26,178 bases of DNA from CAIJKW01 sp964443365 (GCA_964443365.1 CAYUCM010000010.1:1-26178), one strand, 5' to 3'; shown: positions 7,086 through 15,406, counted from the first letter of the stretch. The notes: generated by a model from the letters alone, not told the origin. A program made the numbers and translations.

Positions 7086-9305
7086 ATGAATTATAGAAGC
7101 ACATACAATAGAAGACCATCAGCACCTAAACCTTTTCAACAGGTTATTAATGCTACAAACAATAGTACTCACTCTGATGATATTGATAAAGCAATAGAAA
7201 GAATCGCACCTTCTGATGCATCAAATACAGTAGCGCAAACACCGTCTAGAGACCCTAGACCCGTAATAAGTGCTCCAAGTAGACCAATGCAAAGAAGAGG
7301 CCCTTGGAATAACAATAATAGAAGAAACGACGGTTTTAATCGTCCAAATACCAATAACAGAAGGCCGCATAACAATGATACAGGCCGTGACTCTGCTGGA
7401 GATGATATTCGTAATAATAGAACAATGAATGCTCAAATGGATACTACAAGAGAAAATATTCCAATGAGCACAGACCCAAGAGGAGCTGAAGCAAATCCAA
7501 TGCTTAAACCAAGAAGAAGAGTTGGACAAATAAACAGACACAGAAGAGCTGATCCCGCAAAAAGAACTATTCCTAATGCAAGTGATGTGCAAAAAGCACC
7601 AGAGAGTTTACATATTCCACCCGTTGGAGACAATATCAGAATTATTCCACTTGGTGGAGTTGAAGAAATTGGTATGAACATGTCCATGATTGAAATAGGT
7701 AATGACATAATAGTTATTGACGCAGGATTTAAATTTAAAGACACAGACACACCAGGAATTGATTATATTTTGCCAAACACAAAATATCTAGAAGAAAGAA
7801 AGGATAAAATACGTGCCATGATTATTACTCACGGTCACCTTGATCACATTGGAGGACTTCCTTATATAATGGACAGAATTGGTAATCCCCCACTTTATAC
7901 TAGAAATCTTACATCGCTAATGATTAAAAAGCGTCAAGCGGAATTTCCTCATTTGCCACCTGTAGATTATAAAATAGTTGAACGAGACCGAGAGTCTGTA
8001 AAACTGGGCGATATGAGTATTAAATTCTTTGGAGTTCATCACAGTATTCCTGATTCAATGGGAGTAATTATTGAGACTCCATATGGAATGATTGTTAACC
8101 CTGGAGACTTCAAGCTGGACCACAGAGATAGCGTTGTAACTGAAGCAGAAGAAAAGAATTACGAGCTTTTTGATGGCAAAAACGTTTTGCTATTTTTGGG
8201 TGAATCTACAAACATTGAAAACCCAGGATTCTCAACACCTGATTATATTGTTAATGAAAACCTAGAAGAGATTGTCAGAATAACACACGGTAGATTAATT
8301 ATGGGAATGTTTGCATCACACTTTCATCGTATCGCACACATAATTACAGCGTGTGAAAAATTTGGTAAAAAGCTAGTAATTGAAGGAAGAGCAATGAAGA
8401 ATAATATCGACATTGCAATACAGGCTGGAACGCTAAAAATTGGCAAGGGCGTGATTATTAATGGACAAGAGATGGATCAATACCCTCCAGAAAAAATTGT
8501 TATTTTAGCAACTGGAGCCCAAGGAGATGAATACGCTTTCTTGATGCGCGCATCAACCAATAGTGTAAAAAACTTTAGACTAAACGACAGAGATACAGTA
8601 GTTCTTTCTTCTTCTATTATTCCAGGAAATGAAAAGTCTGTTCAAAAACTAAAGGATAATATTGCTCGTCTTGGTGCAAGAATTGTACACTATAGAACAT
8701 CTGATGTTTATATTCACTCAACTGGACACGGAAACAGAGGTGAAATTGAGTGGCTACACAGAAAACTTAGACCTAAATTCTTTATACCAATTCATGGACA
8801 TCATTATATGCTTCGTTTACATGCAGAACTCGCTGAACAATTAGGGGTTCCAAAAGAAAATATAGTGGTACCAGATGATGGAACTATTATAGAAATAAAA
8901 GACCAAGGACAAAAGATTGTTAAACTAACAACCAAAGCACCTGATAATGTTGTAATGGTTGATGGATTTACAATTGGAGACATTCAAGATGTTGTCATTA
9001 GGGATCGTCAAATATTATCTCAAGATGGAATATTCGTGGTTATTGCACTAATTAATGCATCAACCGGTAAGCTAAAGAAGTCTCCTGATATTATCTCAAG
9101 AGGTTCTGTATATTTACGAGAATCACAAGAGCTACTTAGAGAGACAAGATACTTGGTTAAAAATACAGTTGAACAAATTACACAAGGTGCACATCCAATC
9201 AATATTGATTATGTTAAAGATGTTGTTTCTGAATCATTAAGTAAATTCTTATTCCAGCAAACAGCCAAAAAACCTATCATTATTCCAGTAATGATTTGCG
9301 TGTAA
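7086..9305 (+). CDS. rnj: ribonuclease J with long disordered N-terminus
   Basis: A 739-residue beta-CASP metallo-beta-lactamase ribonuclease, acting as 5'-3' exonuclease and endonuclease in mRNA decay and rRNA maturation. Residues 1-180 are low complexity, rich in Asn, Arg, Pro and Asp (NNNRR repeats, RPMQRRGP), absent from typical RNase J of about 555 residues. The core begins near residue 184 with IRIIPLGGVEEIGMN; HGHLDH at 249-254 is the metal-binding motif, and later come NPGDFKLDH, the beta-CASP segments GESTNIENPGF and GMFASHFHR, and IPIHGHHYML. The C-terminal domain is present. It lies 14 bases after the peptide-binding protein gene and is followed by a strong terminator, so it closes the secG-led group. 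Confidence 0.96.
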   Translation: MNYRSTYNRRPSAPKPFQQVINATNNSTHSDDIDKAIERIAPSDASNTVAQTPSRDPRPVISAPSRPMQRRGPWNNNNRRNDGFNRPNTNNRRPHNNDTGRDSAGDDIRNNRTMNAQMDTTRENIPMSTDPRGAEANPMLKPRRRVGQINRHRRADPAKRTIPNASDVQKAPESLHIPPVGDNIRIIPLGGVEEIGMNMSMIEIGNDIIVIDAGFKFKDTDTPGIDYILPNTKYLEERKDKIRAMIITHGHLDHIGGLPYIMDRIGNPPLYTRNLTSLMIKKRQAEFPHLPPVDYKIVERDRESVKLGDMSIKFFGVHHSIPDSMGVIIETPYGMIVNPGDFKLDHRDSVVTEAEEKNYELFDGKNVLLFLGESTNIENPGFSTPDYIVNENLEEIVRITHGRLIMGMFASHFHRIAHIITACEKFGKKLVIEGRAMKNNIDIAIQAGTLKIGKGVIINGQEMDQYPPEKIVILATGAQGDEYAFLMRASTNSVKNFRLNDRDTVVLSSSIIPGNEKSVQKLKDNIARLGARIVHYRTSDVYIHSTGHGNRGEIEWLHRKLRPKFFIPIHGHHYMLRLHAELAEQLGVPKENIVVPDDGTIIEIKDQGQKIVKLTTKAPDNVVMVDGFTIGDIQDVVIRDRQILSQDGIFVVIALINASTGKLKKSPDIISRGSVYLRESQELLRETRYLVKNTVEQITQGAHPINIDYVKDVVSESLSKFLFQQTAKKPIIIPVMICV

Positions 9306-9340
9306 TACAAACAAAATACTTAATTTCTACAATTAGTAGT

Positions 9341-9378
9341 AACGAAAACCACAACACACCGTTGTGGTTTTCGTTTAT
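9341..9378 (+). terminator. rho-independent terminator after RNase J
   Basis: AACGAAAACCACAAC (9341-9355) pairs perfectly over 15 bp with GTTGTGGTTTTCGTT (9361-9375) around loop ACACC, followed by a short T/A tail. The A-rich foot also makes it potentially active on the other strand. The next promoter element starts only 20 bases later. Confidence 0.88.
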
Positions 9379-9397
9379 TATAAAAATATTAACTATC

Positions 9398-9406
9398 TGT
9401 TAAAAT
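9398..9406 (+). promoter_or_regulatory. extended -10 of the MFS gene
   Basis: TG-T-TAAAAT, an extended -10 with no recognisable -35. The ATG follows after 6 bases, which predicts a leaderless transcript. The surrounding 15-mer CTATCTGTTAAAATA (9393-9407) recurs upstream of lexA. Confidence 0.6.
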
Positions 9407-9412
9407 AGCTGT

Positions 9413-10582
9413 ATGGAAAACTCGATCAAAAAAAATAAAACAATTAACACCCTTTTGACAATATTGGTCTCCACCCTACTTTTATCATTTCATGTGTACT
9501 TAATTTATTTTATTAACTCCAGTTTCTTAAACGGATTTCTAACAGAAACACAAATTGGTTTTGTTTATATCTTGGGTGCATTGGCCAATATACTCACCTT
9601 TCTTTTAATACCTAGATTTTTAAGAAAGATAGGTAATCTAAATTTAATAATAAGCTTAACTGTAATTGAAATTGCTGTTCTTTTGGGAATTGCCTACAGT
9701 CCATGGATTTGGCTGATTATAATATTTTTCATATTACAACAAGGTATAAGCTCTGTTATATTTTATTGTTTAGACATTTTCTTAGAGCAGGGTACATCAG
9801 CAGAAAATGCTGGTGGCATAAGAGGTTTATACTTAACAATGATTAACCTAGCTCCAATTATAACGCCAGTTGTGGTTGGATTAATTTTAAATAATGGAAA
9901 CGACTATTCCACTATTTATTTAATCTCAGCTATTTTTCTTATACCGTTTCTACTTATCATAATGACCAATTTTAGAAAATTCAAAGATCCCGTTTATCCC
10001 AAAATTGATTTTCAAGAAACAGCTAGACACTTTTTTAAAAACAAGAATATATATGATGTTTTTATAGACAATTTTCTACTGAATTTCTTTTATTGCTGGA
10101 TGGTTATTTATATGCCGATTTACTTAAGAGAAGTTATAGGATTCAGCTGGTCAGAACTTGGAGTAATTCTAGGCGCAGCTCTTTTGCCATTTATTTTATT
10201 CCAAATACCAATTGGAAAAATAGAAGACAAGAAACATGATGAAAAAACAATATTGATTTTTGGTTTTTTGATTATTGCCTCATCTGTAGCACTTATGGCA
10301 TTCATATCAGAAAAAAGCCTTGTGTTATGGTGTGTAATGTTATTTATATCGAGAATTGGAGCCAGTGCAATTGAAGTCTCAAATGAAACATATTTTTTCA
10401 GACATATTAAATCAACAAATGCAGGATATATAAGTTTTTTCAGAATGACGAGAAGCTTGCCATTTTTAATTGTGCCATTAATTGCAACCGGAGCTGTGTA
10501 TTTATTCGATCAAAACTATTCTTGGATTGTACTAGCTATAATTATGCTAGCGGGGATTAGATATGCAAAGCAACTCAGCTAA
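9413..10582 (+). CDS. MFS-type transporter
   Basis: A 389-residue integral membrane protein with about 12 hydrophobic segments, split by a charged central loop (around residues 185-205, NFRKFKDPVYPKIDFQE). Features match the major facilitator superfamily: LLIPRFLRKIG-like loop after the second helix and QIPIGKIEDKKHDEKTIL at the equivalent place in the second half, which is the A-motif position between helices 8 and 9. Substrate unknown; it could be an exporter of drugs or metabolites. It stands alone between the RNase J terminator and the convergent CAP-domain gene, whose stop is 10 bases away. Confidence 0.85.
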   Translation: MENSIKKNKTINTLLTILVSTLLLSFHVYLIYFINSSFLNGFLTETQIGFVYILGALANILTFLLIPRFLRKIGNLNLIISLTVIEIAVLLGIAYSPWIWLIIIFFILQQGISSVIFYCLDIFLEQGTSAENAGGIRGLYLTMINLAPIITPVVVGLILNNGNDYSTIYLISAIFLIPFLLIIMTNFRKFKDPVYPKIDFQETARHFFKNKNIYDVFIDNFLLNFFYCWMVIYMPIYLREVIGFSWSELGVILGAALLPFILFQIPIGKIEDKKHDEKTILIFGFLIIASSVALMAFISEKSLVLWCVMLFISRIGASAIEVSNETYFFRHIKSTNAGYISFFRMTRSLPFLIVPLIATGAVYLFDQNYSWIVLAIIMLAGIRYAKQLS

Positions 10583-10592
10583 TTTATTCAAA

Positions 10593-11531
10593 TTATTTTG
10601 AAGTTCCAGTGAATGAGTCTAGACATGAATTAAATGTCTTAACCCCATCATTATATATTTCTATATTATTTTTTAGTATCTTTAATTTGTTATTGTAATC
10701 AGTGACAATGGCATTATACGCAGAAACTGCCGACATAAAACTTGGATCTGTTGCCTCTGTCTTGTCTAAACTACTTTTTAATTTTACAATGTCTTTTTCT
10801 ATTCCAGATAATTCTGATTCAAGAGATGATATTTTACTTTTAACCGCTGAACTTGGTGATGCACAAGAAGAAATTGGTCTTGCAAAATGCTGAACGGCTA
10901 TCCATTGCTTTCTGCCATTATAAAATCCATAACCTGTTGCTATTCCAATTTCAGTATATCTTTTATCCAATATATTAGCTTTATGCCCTGGACTATTCAT
11001 CCAAGCTTGAACCACTTGATAATCTCCACCAAAATTTCCAAGCGCTAAATTTTCTCCAACCACAAGAAAATCATAATGAACACCATTAACAACATCTGAC
11101 ACTCCCGCTCCAGTTGGTGACATGTGCTCAAAATATTGATTAGCAAACATGTCTGTCAACTTGATTGTTGCAGCACTATCCAAGACGCTATTTCTTTTTA
11201 ACGAAGGGAGCCCAGCTTCATTTCTTTCTGAATTGGTATATAAAAACACACCACCGTCTGTTAGATCTGTTGATTTGTTTCCCCCTCCATAAACAGGTGG
11301 CAAATTACCTCTATAGCTCACTGTTCCAGTAGCCATTGGTATTATCAGATTAGTAGAAGAAGCTTCTGACACCTCTCCGTTTGAAACACCCAGATCGTCC
11401 CCCTCACTATTTGAACCACTAGAAAGACCATGAAACAGTCCCGTTTCCAATGATGAATTAATATACCCCTTAAAAGCATAAATCAATCCAAAGAATATTA
11501 AAACTATTATTAATATCTTGTATTTACTCAT
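10593..11531 (-). CDS. CAP-domain (SCP/YkwD-like) secreted or anchored protein
   Basis: A 312-residue envelope protein. An N-terminal hydrophobic segment (about 4-20) anchors or exports it, followed by a Ser/Gly-rich linker to about residue 90. The CAP domain runs roughly 95-222: YTNSERNEAGLPSL, YFEHMSPTG with its His, VGENLALG, WMNSPGHKANIL with the second His, and WIAVQHF. The His/Glu set typical of the CAP cavity is present. Residues about 230-300 form a predicted coiled coil (ISSLESELSGIEKDIVKLKSSL) and two Cys (one in SSCASP, one in FNSCLD) flank it and might pair. Bacterial CAP proteins have been linked to envelope and surface functions; the role here is unknown. It converges on the MFS gene. 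Confidence 0.92.
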   Translation of the reverse strand: MSKYKILIIVLIFFGLIYAFKGYINSSLETGLFHGLSSGSNSEGDDLGVSNGEVSEASSTNLIIPMATGTVSYRGNLPPVYGGGNKSTDLTDGGVFLYTNSERNEAGLPSLKRNSVLDSAATIKLTDMFANQYFEHMSPTGAGVSDVVNGVHYDFLVVGENLALGNFGGDYQVVQAWMNSPGHKANILDKRYTEIGIATGYGFYNGRKQWIAVQHFARPISSCASPSSAVKSKISSLESELSGIEKDIVKLKSSLDKTEATDPSFMSAVSAYNAIVTDYNNKLKILKNNIEIYNDGVKTFNSCLDSFTGTSK

Positions 11532-11541
11532 TTGTATTACT

Positions 11542-11547
11542 AGTATA
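11542..11547 (-). promoter_or_regulatory. -10 element of the CAP-domain gene
   Basis: TATACT, 10 bases before the ATG, the same hexamer and the same spacing as at secG. No convincing -35 is seen; a weak TTCATC lies at 17 bases. Confidence 0.5.
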
Positions 11548-11621
11548 TGTTACGACAAAACACAGATGAAGTCCAACAAACAATGTGGTATAAAACTCGT
11601 TTATAGCAAGCTGTTGAACGA

Positions 11622-12449
11622 TTAGTCAAATTTAATTGCCTCAACACACATAAACATTGGTATTTCCTTTTTAGCCTTTTTATCTGCAAGTTCCTTAGGT
11701 CCTGGAGTGCTATTTTTATGAGTAATCCACTCTTCTATTCTTGAAATATAGAACCCTGCATTAAAAAGCCATTTAGTATAAGTTTGCATGGGCCTATGAA
11801 ATGAATATGTATAGGATTTTTTGCTCTTAATCTTCTCGCCTGGATGCATATCTATTTTTATCGATTCTTCACTCATATAGCCATAGACAACCCTGCCAAA
11901 TCTTCCAACCTTTCTGCCATTAACGATTTGATTTGATAGATCTTGCCCTCCCGGTTCTCCCCTTTCATCAAAATACCAATCTGTTTTCTGTGGAATTCTA
12001 AAGCATGGATGATTTAATACAATCACTAGCTTTCCGCCCTTTTTTAACGATTTAAAAATCTCTTTAGTTGCCACATCAAATTCTTTAATATTTTGACTAG
12101 CAAGAACACAAATTGCTAAATCGTAATAATTTTCCTTAACTCCCGACTCAATTATTTTGTGAGCAGAAGATACTATGAAATTTATTTTGGATTTATTTGA
12201 ATTATTGATTATTCTTTTTTTGGCGATAGCAATAAGTTCAGGAGAAATATCTACACCCGTAACCACAGCCCCTTCGTTCAAAAATATTTCAGAAAAAATA
12301 CCCTGACCACATGCGAGGTCCAAAACATTCTTATTCATTAGAGGAGAAGCGATTCTCAAAAGATTAGGCATAATTACCTGCTTTTGATACGAATCTTCCA
12401 AAGATAAATAATCATCATACCAATTAGCTTCTTTTCCCCAAGATGTCAT
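11622..12449 (-). CDS. SAM-dependent methyltransferase
   Basis: A 275-residue class I methyltransferase. Motif I is VLDLACGQGIFSEIF (about residues 42-56), which binds S-adenosylmethionine; GVDISPELIAIAKKR is the acidic loop after strand 2, and YDLAICVLASQNI plus LKKGGKLVIVLNHPCFR are strands 4 and 5 of the Rossmann fold. The C-terminal third, with YSFHRPMQTYTKWLFNAGF and RIEEWITH, resembles small-molecule or UbiE-like enzymes. The substrate is not clear. The start is 9 bases after the stop of the YtxH-like gene, so they probably share a transcript. The 90 bases between its stop and the CAP gene start hold that gene's promoter and no clear terminator. Confidence 0.92.
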   Translation of the reverse strand: MTSWGKEANWYDDYLSLEDSYQKQVIMPNLLRIASPLMNKNVLDLACGQGIFSEIFLNEGAVVTGVDISPELIAIAKKRIINNSNKSKINFIVSSAHKIIESGVKENYYDLAICVLASQNIKEFDVATKEIFKSLKKGGKLVIVLNHPCFRIPQKTDWYFDERGEPGGQDLSNQIVNGRKVGRFGRVVYGYMSEESIKIDMHPGEKIKSKKSYTYSFHRPMQTYTKWLFNAGFYISRIEEWITHKNSTPGPKELADKKAKKEIPMFMCVEAIKFD

Positions 12450-12458
12450 ATCTTTATA

Positions 12459-12899
12459 TTATTTTTTTGCCTCTTTTTTAGCGTCTTCCTTAACGATACT
12501 TTTAGTCTTCACCGCACCCTTCTTAACAACCTTTTTAACTGACTTACTTCCTTCTTTTAATTCCTTAACGATTGTCTTCCAATGAGACTTAAGTTCATTT
12601 GCTAATTTTTCAATTTCAGGACCTTCAACTTTTTTAATTTTAGAATATTTAGACACAATTGAATCAACAGTGCCTTTATATTTGTCCTCTGTTACATCCT
12701 TCATATCTTCAAGCTTATCCAAAACTTCACCCTTGGCCTTTAGCGCCCAACCCTTAACATTTTTAATTTTCTTTTTTGCGTCTTTTGAATTATGTACAAA
12801 GTATGCACCAACAGCCGCCGCTGCTGCTAATCCTCCCATAATACCGAGAACTGATACTGTCTTATTTTCTGTTGCCTTAGCTTTTTTTGTTGTATTCAT
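12459..12899 (-). CDS. YtxH-like small membrane protein
   Basis: A 146-residue Lys-rich protein. A hydrophobic, Ala-rich segment (about 15-36, VLGIMGGLAAAAAVGAYFV) is followed by SKDAKKKIKNVKGWALKAKGEV, the arrangement of YtxH-type general-stress membrane proteins. The remainder is a charged helical region with a very basic tail that ends in DAKKEAKK. The role of such proteins is not established. It has its own consensus-like promoter and is followed closely by the methyltransferase gene. The gene upstream is another small membrane protein with a similar one-helix plus charged-tail layout. Confidence 0.78.
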   Translation of the reverse strand: MNTTKKAKATENKTVSVLGIMGGLAAAAAVGAYFVHNSKDAKKKIKNVKGWALKAKGEVLDKLEDMKDVTEDKYKGTVDSIVSKYSKIKKVEGPEIEKLANELKSHWKTIVKELKEGSKSVKKVVKKGAVKTKSIVKEDAKKEAKK

Positions 12900-12908
12900 A
12901 ATAAGCTA

Positions 12909-12936
12909 ATTATACCAAGTATGGGAAAATACACAA
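12909..12936 (-). promoter_or_regulatory. promoter of the YtxH-like gene
   Basis: TTGTGT (12931-12936), 16-base spacer, TATAAT (12909-12914) with TG at the extended -10 position. The ATG is 9 bases from the -10, so the leader would be a few bases at most. Confidence 0.72.
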
Positions 12937-12971
12937 AATTAACAGTTCACAGAATCTGTTAGAAACCCTCT

Positions 12972-13289
12972 CTAGAAATCAGCCTTCTTACTAGCCGTCT
13001 TTTTAGACTTGGAATTTGCGGGTTTTTTCTTTAATGAAAAGAGAGTTCCAAAAGCAAAATTAAGAAAAGATGCCAGCCTACCTCCTTGCTCCTCCATGGT
13101 TTCTCTGAACATGGAGACATCGTCAATTATTTTTCCGCTTTCTTCTTTAATTTTTTTGGCGGTTTTTTCTAAGTGTCTAGTTATTTTGATAATATAATAT
13201 AAAAGAATTATAAATAGCGCCGCAAGCACTACTGTTACTATACTTGTAATTAAAAAGAAAATGTTTGCGTTATTTAATGTTTGTTCCAT
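12972..13289 (-). CDS. DUF948-like small membrane protein
   Basis: A 105-residue protein with one strongly hydrophobic helix (about 9-33), followed by an amphipathic helical region (HLEKTAKKIKEESGKIIDD, then FRETMEEQGGRLASFLNFAFG) and a Lys/Ser-rich tail. Single helix plus amphipathic coil is the layout of DUF948-type stress proteins, so the label is by resemblance and not by a specific motif. It lies 23 bases after the DUF805 gene and 72 bases before the YtxH-like gene, all on the minus strand. It ends in TAG. Confidence 0.72.
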   Translation of the reverse strand: MEQTLNNANIFFLITSIVTVVLAALFIILLYYIIKITRHLEKTAKKIKEESGKIIDDVSMFRETMEEQGGRLASFLNFAFGTLFSLKKKPANSKSKKTASKKADF

Positions 13290-13312
13290 ATTTTTATATT
13301 ATTATTTTAATT

Positions 13313-14035
13313 TTACCTTAAATTTAAAATTTTACTAAAGGTTGATCCGTGGCTTGGCGGAGTTTTTCCGTATCTATTTATATTTTGATTTCCCCTTTTC
13401 AGCAACATAAATATAAATAAGATCACAAGTACAATATCCAAAAAAACGATTCCGGGATTTGCATATTTGGAAAATGGGAAAACAAACATTGTTAAATAGA
13501 AGAAAGACAATACGCCCGGCAAATCTAAATCATGCAATCTTCTTGTTACGAGCGATAAAAACATCAATGTAAATGGCGCAAAAATTATTGGTAAATATAT
13601 AAGAAAAGCACCAGCAAAATTCTTACTTAAAAACGCTGTTTCAATAACAGACCATTTCTCAGGACACAACGCATCCACAAAACTAGTTAAAATTACAATG
13701 AAGCTAAAAAGCAAACTAAATAGAAACAATATAGATACAACAAAATCCTTTCTGCGCATCCTGCCCGCAAATAGGCCAAGATGTAGAAAGGACTCTGTTT
13801 CAAAATCTTTTTTGATTTCCTTATTTAATTTATTTAGCGGAGGAAAAAAACTATTAGATGCTACAATATCTTGATGAATTGTCTTGTGATGTTTTTTAAC
13901 ATTTGCAAAGCCCTCTTCTATCTCTTTTTCTGAAAAACCAGAGTTTCTCAGAAAGGTAACAATATCTTCAATCTTATTAGCTTTTTCTAATTTTTTAATA
14001 ATAAACTCTTCTATTCCTACTTTTTTCTGTTTCAT
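13313..14035 (-). CDS. DUF805 membrane protein with N-terminal UBA-like helix
   Basis: A 240-residue inner-membrane protein. The C-terminal part is a DUF805 domain: it begins LFAGRMRRKDFV (about residue 88), has four hydrophobic segments, the charged loop TRRLHDLDLPG between them, and ends near GNQNINRYGKTPP, all family signatures. The N-terminal 85 residues are charged, with KIEDIVTFLRNSGFSEKEIEEGF resembling a small three-helix UBA/CUE-like bundle; this part is not usual for DUF805 and could bind a protein partner. The function of DUF805 proteins is unknown. A promoter precedes it and two small membrane-protein genes follow. Confidence 0.88.
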   Translation of the reverse strand: MKQKKVGIEEFIIKKLEKANKIEDIVTFLRNSGFSEKEIEEGFANVKKHHKTIHQDIVASNSFFPPLNKLNKEIKKDFETESFLHLGLFAGRMRRKDFVVSILFLFSLLFSFIVILTSFVDALCPEKWSVIETAFLSKNFAGAFLIYLPIIFAPFTLMFLSLVTRRLHDLDLPGVLSFFYLTMFVFPFSKYANPGIVFLDIVLVILFIFMLLKRGNQNINRYGKTPPSHGSTFSKILNLR

Positions 14036-14047
14036 CTTGTTATTTAA

Positions 14048-14076
14048 ATTATAGTTTAGTTAACAAGATTACACAA
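14048..14076 (-). promoter_or_regulatory. promoter of the DUF805 gene
   Basis: TTGTGT (14071-14076), 17-base spacer, TATAAT (14048-14053), with the same -35 hexamer as the YtxH-like gene. The ATG lies 12 bases beyond the -10. Confidence 0.7.
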
Positions 14077-14143
14077 GAATGCCAAAACATAGATATGTTT
14101 ATTATTTGTGTATGCCAAGTAAATTCTTAGGAACTTCTTTATA

Positions 14144-14536
14144 TTAAGACTTCTTTGATACTCTGTATTTTGTTGAGCTAACAGAAAACAGTAATGCCAA
14201 AAGAGCCAATATTACCAAGTCAAATTCCCATCCACCCTTTCCTGAAAATGAACCTCCCCATACAAACATTTTCATGAATATAGCGCCTATCATAATAATA
14301 CCCAAAAGTGTTACTGATTTTTTAAGATGACTTCCAAGTAGAACAAAAATACCACCAACTAATTCAATCACACCCACAATGGTCATATACCAAGGTGTAG
14401 CAGATCCAAATTTTGATAATGAGTGGTAAATAAACACACAGCCAATTACAATACGTGCAAACATCATTGCCTCATGAGCGAACTTCCCAGTCTGAGTAAT
14501 CTCATGTACTTTTTTATTTAAATTTGTTTCGTTCAT
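14144..14536 (-). CDS. DoxX family membrane protein
   Basis: A 130-residue protein with four membrane segments (about 24-42, 50-68, 74-92, 103-121). Signatures of the DoxX family are ARIVIGCVFIYHSLSKF in the first helix, GVIELVGGIFVLLG in the second, GIIMIGAIFMK in the third and WEFDLVILALLALL in the last. DoxX proteins are linked to thiosulfate or respiratory redox complexes and to oxidative-stress resistance in other bacteria; here no redox partner is adjacent. It begins 26 bases after the lexA stop in the same direction, so it may be read through from the lexA promoter, but it also has its own TATAAT. Confidence 0.9.
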   Translation of the reverse strand: MNETNLNKKVHEITQTGKFAHEAMMFARIVIGCVFIYHSLSKFGSATPWYMTIVGVIELVGGIFVLLGSHLKKSVTLLGIIMIGAIFMKMFVWGGSFSGKGGWEFDLVILALLALLFSVSSTKYRVSKKS

Positions 14537-14541
14537 TTTAG

Positions 14542-14547
14542 ATTATA
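14542..14547 (-). promoter_or_regulatory. possible -10 of the doxX gene
   Basis: TATAAT lies between lexA and doxX, 5 bases before the ATG, which would give a leaderless message. No -35 was recognised, and the sequence is very A/T-rich, so chance is possible. Confidence 0.4.
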
Positions 14548-14562
14548 TATTAAATTAATTTA

Positions 14563-15150
14563 TTAAAGCTTTCTAATAACCGCTTTTACAACAGCCGCTA
14601 TTCTTAACTCATATTCTGGATATATATTTGAGTAATTCTTATTAGCAGGTTGTAGATATATATTACCACGTTTATCATGCTTTAAATACTTGAGGGTCCA
14701 TCCCCCATCAACTTCTGCAACAACAATGTCACCATCTTTAATTTGTTTACCACCATCAACCCTTTCAACTAAAACATAATCACCCTCTTCTATGTGCGCC
14801 TCTATCATAGAATCACCCTTAACCTCAAGCATATAAGTGGAAGAATTAGAATCTCCGTTTAGTATCCACTCATCCAAACTCATTGTATCCAAAACCTCTT
14901 CTTCCGTTGAAGTTGGAATACCGGCCTCAACTACTCCAAGCAAAGAAACTTCTCCAAAAATATGTCTTGGTGAAATTTTGCCCGATGAATCTTTTTCTAG
15001 TATTCCATCATCAATCATTTTATTCACCAATTTAAAAACAGCATTCTTGGATTTAAAACCAAGTATAGACATTATTTCAGAGTAACAAGGCATACGCCTA
15101 TTCTCTCTATAAAAGTTTGTGATTTTTTTCTTGTATTCTTGATAAGACAT
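14563..15150 (-). CDS. lexA: SOS repressor LexA
   Basis: A 195-residue transcriptional repressor of DNA-damage genes that cleaves itself when RecA filaments form. Residues about 1-62 form the winged helix DNA-binding domain (MPCYSEIMSILGFKSKNAV is the helix-turn-helix region). The cleavage site is Ala76-Gly77 in VVEAGIP. The latent peptidase has Ser114 in KGDSMIEAHI and Lys154 in GGWTLKYL, so all catalytic parts are present. It lies 58 bases after the 65-residue orphan, whose promoter contains a perfect LexA box, which suggests autoregulation by read-through. It also has its own extended -10. A small palindrome CTTAAGTTAAG sits at 15173-15183, just upstream of that element. Confidence 0.97.
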   Translation of the reverse strand: MSYQEYKKKITNFYRENRRMPCYSEIMSILGFKSKNAVFKLVNKMIDDGILEKDSSGKISPRHIFGEVSLLGVVEAGIPTSTEEEVLDTMSLDEWILNGDSNSSTYMLEVKGDSMIEAHIEEGDYVLVERVDGGKQIKDGDIVVAEVDGGWTLKYLKHDKRGNIYLQPANKNYSNIYPEYELRIAAVVKAVIRKL

Positions 15151-15158
15151 TTAGTTTT

Positions 15159-15167
15159 ATTTTAACA
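15159..15167 (-). promoter_or_regulatory. extended -10 immediately upstream of lexA
   Basis: TG-T-TAAAAT, ending 8 bases before the lexA ATG. The 15-mer CTATCTGTTAAAATA (15158-15172 on the complement) is identical to that of the MFS gene. It would give lexA a basal, nearly leaderless transcript that is independent of the SOS box. Confidence 0.55.
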
Positions 15168-15208
15168 GATAGCTTAAGTTAAGACTACTGCATGATAACA
15201 AATCAGAA

Positions 15209-15406
15209 CTATAGGAAAAATGATGCCAATGCAAATGTTCTAGCCATTGAAGCTTCACTTTCTATTCTTCTTAATTGATTTACCAAATATCTATGACGAC
15301 GTGATTCCCTTTCATAAGATTGTCCACGTAGAATCTTTTTATCAATTGCGTCATTAAGTGATTTTATCTCCTTTCTTATTTCATACATCATTGTCATTTT
15401 GCTCAT
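15209..15406 (-). CDS. 65-residue orphan, first gene behind the SOS promoter
   Basis: I cannot assign a family. The protein starts MSKMTMMYEIRKEIKSLNDA, is very basic in the middle (SYERESRRHRYLVNQLRR) and ends with a hydrophobic stretch, ARTFALASFFL. It probably forms two charged helices with a C-terminal hydrophobic patch that could insert in a membrane or bind a partner; there is no signal peptide. What makes it notable is its control: the promoter at 15443-15471 is consensus and carries a perfect LexA box, so the gene should be silent until DNA damage. lexA follows after 58 bases. Small SOS-induced proteins in other bacteria (SulA, YneA, SidA) stop division, but no similarity is visible, so that role is only a hypothesis. 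It ends in TAG. Confidence 0.75.
   Translation of the reverse strand: MSKMTMMYEIRKEIKSLNDAIDKKILRGQSYERESRRHRYLVNQLRRIESEASMARTFALASFFL

Noticed and set aside
14089..14110. Palindrome AAACATAGATATGTTT after doxX
   Set aside because: It is A/T-rich with a 2-base centre and no T run on the minus strand; a chance palindrome is likely.
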